Positions 40,401-48,324 of a stretch of 64,000 nt of DNA are shown in pieces. Numbering within the stretch: position 1 is the first letter of the stretch; each line of letters starts with the position of its first letter. The stretch is taken from NCBI GenBank assembly GCA_000308255.3, contig HG326667.1:62001-126000 (forward strand), given 5' to 3'. The notes beneath the pieces are model-generated. The model worked only from the letters and a program-made list of their open reading frames with translations, made no database searches and was not told where the DNA came from. The position numbers and the translations under genes are program-made. The DNA is from Anaerococcus pacaensis 9403502 (GTDB taxonomy: Bacteria > Bacillota > Clostridia > Tissierellales > Peptoniphilaceae).

Positions 40401-40929
40401 CCTCATCACGCCTATATTTGTGCTTAGAAATACCAGAAGCCTCTTCAAATATAGCTCGTCGCTCTAGGTTGGATGAACTTATGATTTCATCTATCCTGCC
40501 TTGTCCGATAAGTGAATAGCCTTCTTTGCCGATACCAGTGTCTAAAAATAGCTCTCTGATATCCTTTAGCCTAACTTTTTTGTTATTTATTTTGTACTCG
40601 TTCTCACCATCGCGGTAGATGCGTCTGGTAATTACCACCTTGTCGAAGTCGATATCTAAGCTCTGATCTTTGTTATCAAATGTTAGACTAACTTCAGCCA
40701 TGTTTAGAGGATTGGTATTTTCTGCTCCCTGAAAGATTACCTCATTCATCTTCGACCCACGTAGGGACTTCGCTGATTGCTCACCTAAAACCCATCTGAT
40801 GGCATCGGAAATATTGGATTTACCAGATCCATTTGGGCCTACTACGGCAGTAATTTGATTGTCGAATGTTATTTTTGTCTTATCTCTAAAGGATTTGAAG
40901 CCCTTTAGTTCTATGCTTTGTAATCTAAT
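37411..40929 (-). CDS. smc: Chromosome segregation protein SMC (ATT start)
   Basis: From ATT at 40929 the protein has 1172 residues, the normal SMC length. It starts (M)RLQSIELKGFKSF and has Walker A GPNGSGKS at 31-38, two coiled-coil arms around a hinge (about 480-680), the signature LLSGGEKALTA and Walker B FAILDEIDAALDE. The first ATG (40749, residue 61) would remove Walker A. Between the upstream stop and Walker A no ATG, GTG, TTG or CTG occurs in frame; ATT stands after GGTGAT. It overlaps the radical SAM gene by 19 bp. SMC compacts and segregates chromosomes. Confidence 0.93.
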   Translation of the reverse strand: MRLQSIELKGFKSFRDKTKITFDNQITAVVGPNGSGKSNISDAIRWVLGEQSAKSLRGSKMNEVIFQGAENTNPLNMAEVSLTFDNKDQSLDIDFDKVVITRRIYRDGENEYKINNKKVRLKDIRELFLDTGIGKEGYSLIGQGRIDEIISSSNLERRAIFEEASGISKHKYRRDEASKKLDKVTEDLDIIEYEWEYKKKDLAKLKIEAENHNKWTSQSDLLNQKSYHYMRNKSKSLLESKKSVEADIEANHKLIADINKSIDIIKSKLGPFNETYENLNNEILAKESKLRSLEKVNENNKNKIDLNTQKLSYSNKDLARIEDNLSSNNEKSSSLTTKLEAENQNLSDKKLLIADLNEKIKDFELEINELSKDSDKIIAELETITSHKAAIDKSIYDYEVSKRSMEIIDQKLAEEIKVNQKRLAEIQAEIEDLNIKLKDLSAKKIDLYNQSESISKDINTRKEDLDKINNDLTYLNSKLNQNNIDLKTQINEYKFSKNLLENNEGYFYSVSDFLNKTKAQGLDKLYIDTLANLISVKEGYEEIIDNLMGASLQNIITRTKDDSRDLIKFVNANHLGRITFLPIDSVSGRRKGQPDYPEVIAMAYDLIAYDEKLTGIINQFLGSTVVVKNIDDATSLSKNVQGYKIITLDLDVISSWGSMAAGSNKNKKTNTGLLNRKKNLKQSEIKINKLRVEKAEIDTSIEKVIEKKHKLEDELQSLSERFEVLNTEKTDLNNQITNIDYKLENLNNRKEELASNIETDNSNIEAIDIDDLYAKRDKYGKLVEDYTNKQKDYENKVEDLKASKIKNQNDLELAQRDINMITNTIGQITDELNNLAYSLKLEDKLKAESTDIITEAAAENEKLNKEIARNKELIAKLEESLENLRSELSDKESQNKTQLEKLKTLEDELNNRELQKVKYEYKLESYTKDYDNLIDDIKPFISIGIDQLEEKFKDQDKIDVTKAELINLQKSINSIGYFTEDSLENYKAAREDFIFIDRQLADLRESQANILKMIEALESEMKEEFKKNFDIINEKFARIFTTLFMGGEARLKLDNEDELIAGVDIIARPPSKSLKSISLLSGGEKALTAVALLFAIFETNPAPFAILDEIDAALDETNIKRYIEYLKTLSVNSQFIMITHRQTTMQLAEMIYGVTIGDDGISKIYSIDFDDN

Positions 40930-42002
40930 ACTAAATCACCACCATAATTTTCCGCTACGTGCTTACTTATAAATTTATCCAAGTCAAAATCTAGTAGCTC
41001 TGACTTATATTCGATAAATTCTCTTTCATTTGTTTTAAAATTAATTTTTATCCCATATTTGTCGTAGAAATATTTTTTATTGGCCTTTTTATTGCCTACT
41101 ATTAGAGAAATATTTCTATCTGCTGTATGAATTGAAAAGTCACCATTGATATTGTAATCATCTATGATCTGCTCAATATACATCCTATAAATATTGGCCT
41201 CGACTAGTTGTCTAAAGGCTGGATGAAAGGGTCCTGCTACTACATCTGCCCCCTCATTTATATTTTCAGTTGGCTGAAGCCCTATTCTTATTACATTGAT
41301 ACGGGCACTTTGATATAGCATAAAAATCTCAGATGATATATCAACCGCTTCATCAACTGATAATGGCTCATAGATGCCGGCTTGATAAAGCATGGCAAGT
41401 TTTGTATCTTTGATTACAAGTGTCGGATATATTCTTACCATATCTGGGCCAATCTTTATCGATTCCATAGCTGTACTTATAGCCTTTTCTCTGCTGTCGT
41501 TAAATAGGCCAGGCATGATTTGATGACCTAGGCTAAAGCCATAGTCTTTAATCAACTTACTAGCCTCATAGCTTGCCTGCACGCTATGGCCACGCTCGTT
41601 GCTATCTAAGACATCCTGTGATAAGGACTGGATGCCTAGCTCTATAATATCTACCTGATATTCTTTTAAGAGATCAAGAATAGAATTATTTATATAATCA
41701 GGTCTGGTTGAAAGTCTGATTCTATCAATAATTCCCTTCTCTTTATAAGCCTTTGCAATCTCTAAATATCCTACCATCACATCCGGATCTAGGCCTGTAA
41801 ATGAACCACCAAAAAAAGCAATCTCTTTTATATTGTCATTAGCAGGAAAATACTTTAAGTTTTTCTCTATTTCATGAGTTACTTTGCTTGGATCCATGGT
41901 GTCTTTATAATTTGTAATCTTTATTTGATTGCAAAATGCACAGTCATGTGGACAACCAAGAAAAGGAATAAATATTGGAATAATGTATTCTTTCTTAGTC
42001 AT
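40911..42002 (-). CDS. Elp3/HemN-like radical SAM protein
   Basis: The 363-residue protein has the radical SAM cluster CPHDCAFC near the N-terminus (residues 17-24), IAFFGGSFTGLD, and IELGIQSLSQDVL, which match the Elp3-like radical SAM proteins encoded beside rnc and smc in clostridia. The N-terminal half is Elp3-like; the acetyltransferase domain of true Elp3 is absent. A role in tRNA modification is suspected for relatives but not shown. It abuts rnc with an 8-bp overlap. Confidence 0.85.
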   Translation of the reverse strand: MTKKEYIIPIFIPFLGCPHDCAFCNQIKITNYKDTMDPSKVTHEIEKNLKYFPANDNIKEIAFFGGSFTGLDPDVMVGYLEIAKAYKEKGIIDRIRLSTRPDYINNSILDLLKEYQVDIIELGIQSLSQDVLDSNERGHSVQASYEASKLIKDYGFSLGHQIMPGLFNDSREKAISTAMESIKIGPDMVRIYPTLVIKDTKLAMLYQAGIYEPLSVDEAVDISSEIFMLYQSARINVIRIGLQPTENINEGADVVAGPFHPAFRQLVEANIYRMYIEQIIDDYNINGDFSIHTADRNISLIVGNKKANKKYFYDKYGIKINFKTNEREFIEYKSELLDFDLDKFISKHVAENYGGDLVLDYKA

Positions 42003-42708
42003 TTTTTATTCTTTCATAGGCATTTTTTGCTGCCATTTGCTCCGCCTTTTTCTTATTGGACCCTTTTCCTGTAGCAAGTGTGACATTGCCTGCTTTCACC
42101 GCCATAGTAAAGGTCTTGGCGTGCTCTGGGCCTTCTTGATCGACCAACGTATATTTTAAAATCTTTCTTCCATTGGCATTGTAGTGCTCTTGGAGCTTGG
42201 TCTTGTAATCATTGAAAAGATTGTCATTTTCTATAATCTCAAGTGCTTCTTCTTTGTAGTGGCTTAGCAAAAATTCATATAAAAATGCATACCCAGCATC
42301 AAGATATATCGCTGCACACACAGCCTCAAAGGTATCAGCCTTGACATGTTTTTTTAAATGTCCACCATGTTTTTTCTCGCCCTTGCCAAAGTTCAGGTAG
42401 CTAGTTAGGTCATATTTTTCACTGGCCTTAGCAAAAGAATCTGTACAAACTAGGCGTGACCTCGTTTTTGTAAGCCACCCTTCTGGTTTGGCTGCATAAT
42501 GCTTAAATAAAATTTCACTTACTATCATATCAAGGACGCTATCGCCCAAGAATTCTAGTCTCTCATTACTATTTATATCTTCTTTGACTTCATTGGTGTA
42601 GGATGAATGAGTAAAGGCTACATCTATCAATTTTTTGTCATTGAAGGTGTAGCCAATCTTTTTCTCAAATTCATTAATTTGTAGAAGTCTCTTAGTTGAA
42701 ACAGCCAT
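41995..42708 (-). CDS. rnc: Ribonuclease III
   Basis: The 237-residue enzyme has the catalytic signature NERLEFLGDSVLDMI, a second acidic patch at DTFEAVCAAIYLDAG, and a C-terminal double-strand RNA-binding domain ending KKAEQMAAKNAYE. It processes rRNA and degrades duplex RNA. It overlaps the acpP gene by one base. Confidence 0.97.
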   Translation of the reverse strand: MAVSTKRLLQINEFEKKIGYTFNDKKLIDVAFTHSSYTNEVKEDINSNERLEFLGDSVLDMIVSEILFKHYAAKPEGWLTKTRSRLVCTDSFAKASEKYDLTSYLNFGKGEKKHGGHLKKHVKADTFEAVCAAIYLDAGYAFLYEFLLSHYKEEALEIIENDNLFNDYKTKLQEHYNANGRKILKYTLVDQEGPEHAKTFTMAVKAGNVTLATGKGSNKKKAEQMAAKNAYERIKND

Positions 42709-42932
42709 TAATTCTTGCTTTCTATAAGTTCTGCAATGTCGCCTAGAGTTTCGATTTCATCTAGTTCGTCTTCGTCAAACTCTATGTCATATTTATCTTC
42801 TATTATCATGATAAAGTCAAGAATATCAATTGAGTCTATATCAAGATCTGCTAGCCTTGTGCTCATCTCAAGTTCAGAAAAATCTATATCAAGATTTTGA
42901 TCTGCTAGCTCCATTAATTCGTCTCTAATCAT
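42708..42932 (-). CDS. acpP: Acyl carrier protein
   Basis: A 74-residue acidic protein with the phosphopantetheine attachment site DIDSIDILDFIM (the serine in DSI). It carries growing fatty acyl chains. The sequence around the attachment site departs from the usual DSLD(T/V)VE, so it is a somewhat divergent AcpP, but its place between plsX and rnc is standard. Confidence 0.9.
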   Translation of the reverse strand: MIRDELMELADQNLDIDFSELEMSTRLADLDIDSIDILDFIMIIEDKYDIEFDEDELDEIETLGDIAELIESKN

Positions 42933-43905
42933 TTATTTCTCCTTCAATCTTTGTAATAACATCCATATTTATATAATCTATCAGACCCGAAATAGCTGAA
43001 GCGAAAGCAGCTGCATTTGTATTGCCGTGGGCCTTGTATACATATGATTTTACCCCCAAAAGAGGCGCACCACCAACAGAATCTGTGCTATATTTGCTAA
43101 CGACTTTCTTTAAGTCATTTTTTAAGAGTCCACCAGCTATTTTTGTCTTAGTAGAGCTATAGATTACATCCTTTAGCTCGCGACCAAATACTTTGAGGAC
43201 GCCTTCGGCTGTTTTAAGGGCAATATTTCCATCAAAACCATCAGCTAACAATACATTGGCCTTGCCAGTAAAAAGATCTCTGGCTTCTACATTGCCAATG
43301 AAGTTTAGATTTGATTCGTTGAGGAGTCCGTAAGTTTCTTTAGTAAGCTTATTGCCCTTGTGCTCTTCGACACCGACATTTAGTAGGCCAATTTTTGGAT
43401 TATTAACTCCCATTACATTTTCTAGAAAAACCTTGCCCATTAAACCAAATTCATATAGCATCTCTGGCTTACAATCCATATTGGCACCAGTGTCCATGAG
43501 AAGTGTAATTTCGCCATTTGTAGAAGGGAGGCTAGCTGCAAGACAAGCTCTTTTTATACCTTCTATTCTGCCAGCCACAAAGAGTCCACCTGATAAAAGT
43601 GCACCTGTAGAACCTGCAGATATAAGGCCATCATATCCATCTTCCTTGGATTTTTCGTAAGCTAGAACTATAGATGCATCCTTTTTTCGTCTAATAGCGC
43701 GGACTGGGTCTTCATCATTTGAAATGTATTCATCTGTATGGATGATTTCGTAATTATCAATCCTACCCGCTATAGCAAGCTTAATCTCTCTTTCATTACC
43801 GACAAATACTGGTATAAAATCACGTGACTTTAAAGCTTCGACTGCCCCATCAATAGTGACTTTTAAACCTTCATCAGCTCCATAAGTATCAATTATAATC
43901 TTCAT
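42925..43905 (-). CDS. plsX: Phosphate acyltransferase PlsX
   Basis: The 326-residue enzyme makes acyl-phosphate from acyl-ACP for phospholipid synthesis. Family marks: IIIDTYGADEG near the start, GLISAGSTGALLSGGLF, LMDTGANMDCKPEML and GNVEARDLFTGKANVLLADGFDGN. It overlaps acpP by 8 bp and follows rpmF after a short gap with a hairpin. Confidence 0.95.
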   Translation of the reverse strand: MKIIIDTYGADEGLKVTIDGAVEALKSRDFIPVFVGNEREIKLAIAGRIDNYEIIHTDEYISNDEDPVRAIRRKKDASIVLAYEKSKEDGYDGLISAGSTGALLSGGLFVAGRIEGIKRACLAASLPSTNGEITLLMDTGANMDCKPEMLYEFGLMGKVFLENVMGVNNPKIGLLNVGVEEHKGNKLTKETYGLLNESNLNFIGNVEARDLFTGKANVLLADGFDGNIALKTAEGVLKVFGRELKDVIYSSTKTKIAGGLLKNDLKKVVSKYSTDSVGGAPLLGVKSYVYKAHGNTNAAAFASAISGLIDYINMDVITKIEGEIND

Positions 43906-43933
43906 AAATCCTCGTTTATTTCAAAATTTGTAT

Positions 43934-43960
43934 AAAAAAAGATAGTGCCTAAACACTACC
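43934..43960 (-). terminator. Internal terminator/attenuator between rpmF and plsX
   Basis: GATAGTG (43941-43947) pairs with CACTACC (43954-43960) with a short loop, and seven T follow on the minus strand. It would let ribosomal protein L32 be made in excess over downstream genes. Confidence 0.6.
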
Positions 43961-44140
43961 TTATTCTACGTCAATTACTACTTCGCCTTTATACTCTCCA
44001 CAGCTTGGGCAAACTCTGTGTGGAAGTTTTGGCTCATGGCAATTTGGGCACTCAACATAGTTTGATCTGTTCAAAGTATAAGCTGAGGCTCTTCTTTTAT
44101 TTTTTCTTGTTTTTGATGTTCTTCTTTTTGGTACTGCCAT
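43961..44140 (-). CDS. rpmF: 50S ribosomal protein L32
   Basis: ATG 44140 behind GGAGG gives 59 residues starting [17 protein letters not shown]. The zinc pairs CPNC and CPSC are present, so this is the C+ form. It is a part of the large ribosomal subunit and heads the long operon down to rpe. Confidence 0.96.
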   Translation of the reverse strand: MAVPKRRTSKTRKNKRRASAYTLNRSNYVECPNCHEPKLPHRVCPSCGEYKGEVVIDVE

Positions 44141-44178
44141 CGTTACACCTCCTCTTATCAGTTTTAGCAATCCTTAAT

Positions 44179-44207
44179 ATTATATATTGAGTGTCCTATA
44201 TTGTCAA
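44179..44207 (-). promoter_or_regulatory. Promoter of the rpmF-to-rpe operon
   Basis: On the minus strand TTGACA (44207-44202), 17 bp, TATAAT (44184-44179): a consensus match at both boxes. It lies between the ackA stop and rpmF, and genes downstream to 29421 are closely packed. Confidence 0.9.
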
Positions 44208-44214
44208 GAAATAA

Positions 44215-45405
44215 TTACTTTGTAAGATTCATGGTATCTCTTGCAATCATAAGCTCTTCATCTGTTGCAACTACCATTACTTTTACTGTTGAATCTTCTG
44301 CTGAAACTACGTGTTCGCCACCGCGTACGTTGTTAGCTTCGTTATCTAATTTGATACCAAATTGTTCAAAGCCCTTCATCATTTCTTCACGAAGACCGAT
44401 TGAGTTTTCACCGATACCACCTGTAAATACGATAGCATCTACTTCTCCAAGTTCAGCCATGTATCCACCGATATATCTTTTTACTCTTGTAGTAAACATA
44501 TCTAGAGCATATTGTGCACGTTCGTTTCCTTCTTCTGCTGCACTTTCAAGGTCTCTAAAGTCGCTTGATACACCAGATACACCTAGTACACCTGATTTTT
44601 TGTTTAGGATGTTGTCCATTTCAGATGGGCTTACTCCGTCTTTTTCTTGGATGTATGTTACTACAGCTGGATCAAGGTCACCTGAACGAGTACCCATTAC
44701 TAGGCCTTCAAGTGGTGTCATACCCATTGTTGTATCATAAGATTTACCATTTTTTACAGCTGTGATTGATGAACCATTACCAAGGTGAGCTGAGATTAGG
44801 TTCACTTCGCTCACATCTTTGCCAAGTAATTCTGCAGTTTTGTTAGTAATATAATTGTGGCTTGTTCCGTGGAAACCATATTTTCTGATGCCATCTTCTT
44901 CATAATATTTGTAGTCGATACCGTATAGATAAGTATTCGCTGGCATTGATTGATGGAATGCTGTATCAAATACTGCTACGTTTGGTACATTTGGTAGTAG
45001 CTCTTCACAAGCTTTTAGACCCATCATATTTGCTGGGTTGTGTAGTGGAGCAAATTTAGAAGCTTCTTCGATAGCTTTTTTAACATCTTCATCAATTAAT
45101 ACAGATTTGGCGAATCTTTCACCACCGTGAACTACTCTGTGACCTACTGCTTCGATTTCATCAAGTGAAGATATGACACCATTTTCGCTATCCACTAGGG
45201 CATCAAATACGTGACCTACTGCTTCAGTGTGGTTGTTCATTGGTTCTTCGATGATAAATTCATCTCCATCTTTCTTTTGTACAAGACGACTTCCTTCGAT
45301 GCCGATTCTTTCTACAAGTCCTTTTACCATTACTTCTTCATTTGTCATGTCGAATAGTTGGTATTTTAGTGATGAACTACCGCAATTGATTACTAATACT
45401 TTCAT
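44215..45405 (-). CDS. ackA: Acetate kinase
   Basis: The 396-residue enzyme makes ATP and acetate from acetyl phosphate, a main energy step of fermenters. It starts MKVLVINCGSSSLKYQL and has the second signature HRVVHGGERF, HLGNGSS and GGIGENS. No pta gene is adjacent. A TATAAT box (45447-45442, minus strand) lies 37 bp upstream. Confidence 0.97.
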   Translation of the reverse strand: MKVLVINCGSSSLKYQLFDMTNEEVMVKGLVERIGIEGSRLVQKKDGDEFIIEEPMNNHTEAVGHVFDALVDSENGVISSLDEIEAVGHRVVHGGERFAKSVLIDEDVKKAIEEASKFAPLHNPANMMGLKACEELLPNVPNVAVFDTAFHQSMPANTYLYGIDYKYYEEDGIRKYGFHGTSHNYITNKTAELLGKDVSEVNLISAHLGNGSSITAVKNGKSYDTTMGMTPLEGLVMGTRSGDLDPAVVTYIQEKDGVSPSEMDNILNKKSGVLGVSGVSSDFRDLESAAEEGNERAQYALDMFTTRVKRYIGGYMAELGEVDAIVFTGGIGENSIGLREEMMKGFEQFGIKLDNEANNVRGGEHVVSAEDSTVKVMVVATDEELMIARDTMNLTK

Positions 45406-45469
45406 GTAAACTCCTTTTGTGTTTTAGTTACTTATAAATATATTATACCAATTCTAAAAATTTTATAAA

Positions 45470-45967
45470 CTAATATGATTGTTTTAAGACAATATTTAGT
45501 CTTGATTTGTCATTTTTTTCTCTATCATCGCTATTTTTTGCTACTTTTATATACACATAACAATTGGCCTTAGACCCTGCTACTGAAACACTATCATAAA
45601 ATCTAATCAAGTATAGGTCAGTTAAGTCTACTTCATCTATCACTTCATTATTTCTTTTTATATATGCAGTACTTATTGAATACTCATTGCCTTTTGAATT
45701 TTTAAAGCTTTCTGTCACGACATAATGTTGGTAGTCATATTTGCCCATCTTATCGAAATCCTCAAGGATAATGCCCGCGATCCTATCAAAATTTAAATCC
45801 AAGTATTCATTCATAGTAGATTCAGCTTCATAGATAGCCTGCTTTTTATGATATAAATCTTTAGTATGGTCAAGAGACTTTTGATTTTGCTCATATATAA
45901 AGGTGATTGCTAGGGATAAGACTAGTAGGACTATGAGAGTGTAGATTGATATAAATCCCTTTTTCAT
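45470..45967 (-). CDS. Pilin-like protein of the type IV pilus/competence cluster
   Basis: The 165-residue protein starts MKKGFISIYTLIVLLVLSLA, a short prepilin-type leader and hydrophobic helix, but it lacks the Glu at position 5 of the mature chain. This resembles PilX- or ComGG-like minor pilins. It is the last gene of the pilus set and overlaps the gene before by 4 bp. A minor role in pilus assembly is inferred from context. Confidence 0.65.
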   Translation of the reverse strand: MKKGFISIYTLIVLLVLSLAITFIYEQNQKSLDHTKDLYHKKQAIYEAESTMNEYLDLNFDRIAGIILEDFDKMGKYDYQHYVVTESFKNSKGNEYSISTAYIKRNNEVIDEVDLTDLYLIRFYDSVSVAGSKANCYVYIKVAKNSDDREKNDKSRLNIVLKQSY

Positions 45968-46464
45968 AGTCTATTATCCAAATGAATTATGCTTTCGTAA
46001 TTATTTTTCGTACTATTTCCGTTGATTGAAATATGAACTGTTTGGGCCAATTCATCATAATAAAGATAAAGTGAATTGCATCTTGCAATGGCCATATCTC
46101 CACCCTTTTCAGATTTATTTGAAATATTGTCTGTATATGAATAAAGCATACGATGCCTATCATTGGGTTTTTGTTCAGTCCTAAATACATAAGTTGAAAT
46201 CTGATTGTTATCGATACTCCTTACGAAAAATTTCACATTAGTTTCCCCAGTGTCATCGATAGTTTCTATCCTATATGAAGATCTAACGGTATTGTCAATA
46301 TAAGCCATGGCATAAAAAGATTCTTTGTAAGCTTGCTCATCTTCGTAGGATTTATTGGTGATATTTAAGGATACTGCAAATATTTGACTAACTACAAGCA
46401 CTAGAACTGATATTATAGCTAAACTTGCCAGTAACTCAATTAGGGTAAAACCACGCTTTTTCAT
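45964..46464 (-). CDS. Prepilin-type protein (PilW/ComGF-like)
   Basis: The 166-residue protein has a class III-type leader MKKRG, cleavage before FTLIELLASLAIIS, and a long N-terminal helix. The C-terminal part (YIDNTVRSSYRIETIDD) resembles PilW/ComGF minor pilins. It overlaps the next pilin gene by 29 bp. Likely a minor pilin in the same machine. Confidence 0.75.
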   Translation of the reverse strand: MKKRGFTLIELLASLAIISVLVLVVSQIFAVSLNITNKSYEDEQAYKESFYAMAYIDNTVRSSYRIETIDDTGETNVKFFVRSIDNNQISTYVFRTEQKPNDRHRMLYSYTDNISNKSEKGGDMAIARCNSLYLYYDELAQTVHISINGNSTKNNYESIIHLDNRL

Positions 46465-46798
46465 TGACCACCTCTAATAGTTCCAGTTCATAATTTCCAC
46501 TTATCGCTCTTATTTTATCTAGATTGTCACTATGCTTGCTTCTACTAACCCTTACTTCCACTCCATTTATCTGATAATCCTTCACACCATACATTATCTC
46601 GGGTCCCTTTATCTTTTCACTTTCTATTGCAGCCTCTAAGGCATATATTATTTTGCTGTCATTTCTAGTTTTTCTAGAATTTTCCACCATAAAACCAAGT
46701 GATGGAAGCAAAAATACTGCTATTACTGTGAGCAAGCCTAGGGCTATGATAGCTTCGATTAGAGTAAAGCCTTGTTTTTGCTTATTTAATCTTCGCAT
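46436..46798 (-). CDS. Prepilin-type protein (PilV/ComGE-like)
   Basis: The 120-residue protein has leader MRRLNKQKQG and mature start FTLIEAIIALGLLTVI with Glu at position 5. The rest is short and polar. Its place between two other pilin genes suggests a PilV/GspI-like minor pilin. Confidence 0.75.
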   Translation of the reverse strand: MRRLNKQKQGFTLIEAIIALGLLTVIAVFLLPSLGFMVENSRKTRNDSKIIYALEAAIESEKIKGPEIMYGVKDYQINGVEVRVSRSKHSDNLDKIRAISGNYELELLEVVNEKAWFYPN

Positions 46799-47228
46799 AG
46801 CCCACCCCCACTCTAACTGTAAGTGTCCTTAATAATTCTTCATTTGTATCACCAGATACATTCACAGTAATGCTTCCAGCATTGGCCACATGGCCATTAG
46901 CATTAAAAATCATTTCACTTTTCATATTGCTCGTTTTGTAATCAGTAAAGCTAATAATCTCAAATTCTCGATGGTCTATCATCTCGTAATTCGTTCCTAT
47001 TACACCATATATGTCATAAAATTTTTCGTCAAATACTATTTTATGACTATTTCCCGTACTAATAGCCTTTATTTTAGTATGGTTGACATCATTTATAAGA
47101 GTTTGAAGCTCCATATTGGCTTTCAATCTATCTACTATGTTAAATCTCATTAAACCCACTGCAGTAACTATGCTAATGATTGCAAGAACAGCTACCAGTT
47201 CGATAAGGGTAAAGCCGCGTTTTTTCAT
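46782..47228 (-). CDS. Prepilin-type protein (ComGD/GspH-like)
   Basis: The 148-residue protein has leader MKKRG, mature start FTLIELVAVLAIISIVTAVG, and a beta-rich C-terminal part typical of GspH/FimT or ComGD pilins. It overlaps the prepilin peptidase gene by 4 bp. Confidence 0.78.
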   Translation of the reverse strand: MKKRGFTLIELVAVLAIISIVTAVGLMRFNIVDRLKANMELQTLINDVNHTKIKAISTGNSHKIVFDEKFYDIYGVIGTNYEMIDHREFEIISFTDYKTSNMKSEMIFNANGHVANAGSITVNVSGDTNEELLRTLTVRVGVGYAKIK

Positions 47229-47938
47229 AATACGTACCTATTAGCTAAAAGCAAAATAAGAAACGATAAAAATATATATTTACAAAATGGAATGGCGATT
47301 TTGGTATTTTTGTGCTTTAAAGCAATAATGACACCCGCTAGTGCACCCATCCATATGGATATTAGAATAAACCATATAATTTGATGATTTTTGAGAAATA
47401 AAAAAAGGGATAGGTAAAAATATATATCCCCATCTCCCAGTCCACCTTTTGATAATTTGTATATGATAATATATGCTAGAACAAAAGTTGTAATCCTTAG
47501 TAGGAATCCCAAGTCATAACCGATATATAAATACCTATATATAAGACCCACTGCTGCTAGTAATCCAATATGCCCCATATGTATATCAAATGTCTTAAAA
47601 TCTATAATTGCAATTACTAGACTGATCATCAAGCCAGCGTATAGCATCATGCTTTTTAATGGATATGCGATGTCAAATAAAACCGCAAGCATCAATCCAG
47701 AACTTATCTCAATAATCAAAGTTTCTTTAGGAATCTCACTGTCGCAATATCTACATCTACCTTTAAGAAATATATAACTCAGGATAGGTACCAGATCTAG
47801 AGGATTAAGTACGTGGCCACACGATTCACAGTGGCTCCTAGGAGCAATAAAGCTTATTCCTCTTATACTCCTATTTATCACCACCCCTGCGAATGATCCA
47901 AATATAGCTCCTATTGCTAATAAAATAATATAATACAT
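47225..47938 (-). CDS. Prepilin peptidase
   Basis: The 237-residue membrane protease has the N-terminal zinc site CESCGHVLNP and CRYCDSEI and the two catalytic aspartates in IIDFKTFDIH and GGLGDGDIY. It cuts and N-methylates prepilins encoded around it. PilD/ComC family. It touches the major pilin gene by one base. Confidence 0.93.
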   Translation of the reverse strand: MYYIILLAIGAIFGSFAGVVINRSIRGISFIAPRSHCESCGHVLNPLDLVPILSYIFLKGRCRYCDSEIPKETLIIEISSGLMLAVLFDIAYPLKSMMLYAGLMISLVIAIIDFKTFDIHMGHIGLLAAVGLIYRYLYIGYDLGFLLRITTFVLAYIIIYKLSKGGLGDGDIYFYLSLFLFLKNHQIIWFILISIWMGALAGVIIALKHKNTKIAIPFCKYIFLSFLILLLANRYVL

Positions 47939-48309
47939 TACTTACTAGGAATGATATCTTCAGCTGGGTATACTTTTATTTCTGAACTATTTATTTCTAC
48001 TACATAGCTTTGTGGATAATCAGGATGAAAACCAGTGTAATCAATCCCCTTTGGTAACTCTGGCCACTTATCTAAATAATTTGTAGCATCACTAGCTTTT
48101 TTCCAAATAACTGTAGGATCGCCTGATTTTAGCTCATTTTGCTTTACTAAGCCTGCTGTCCTTAGCATTTGCACATTGCTCTTATGAGCAGCTTCTGCTG
48201 CAGCTTTTTTTGATGTATTGTATCTAGGTATAGCTATGGCTGCTAGTATTCCAATTATAGCTATAACTATCACTAGCTCTATTAGGGTAAAACCCTTTTT
48301 CTTTTGCAT
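47938..48309 (-). CDS. Major type IV pilin-like protein (ComGC/PilA-like)
   Basis: The 123-residue protein has leader MQKKKG and mature start FTLIELVIVIAIIGILAAIAIPRY, followed by AAAEAAHKSNVQMLRTA, as in ComGC and short type IV pilins. It is probably the main subunit of the fibre. The high-quality leader and Pro at about 22 support this. Confidence 0.85.
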   Translation of the reverse strand: MQKKKGFTLIELVIVIAIIGILAAIAIPRYNTSKKAAAEAAHKSNVQMLRTAGLVKQNELKSGDPTVIWKKASDATNYLDKWPELPKGIDYTGFHPDYPQSYVVEINSSEIKVYPAEDIIPSK

Positions 48310-48324
48310 AATCTTTACTCCTAA

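Noticed and set aside
37411..40749. smc starting at the ATG at 40749
   Set aside because: This would remove the conserved N-terminus and Walker A motif, without which SMC has no ATPase.
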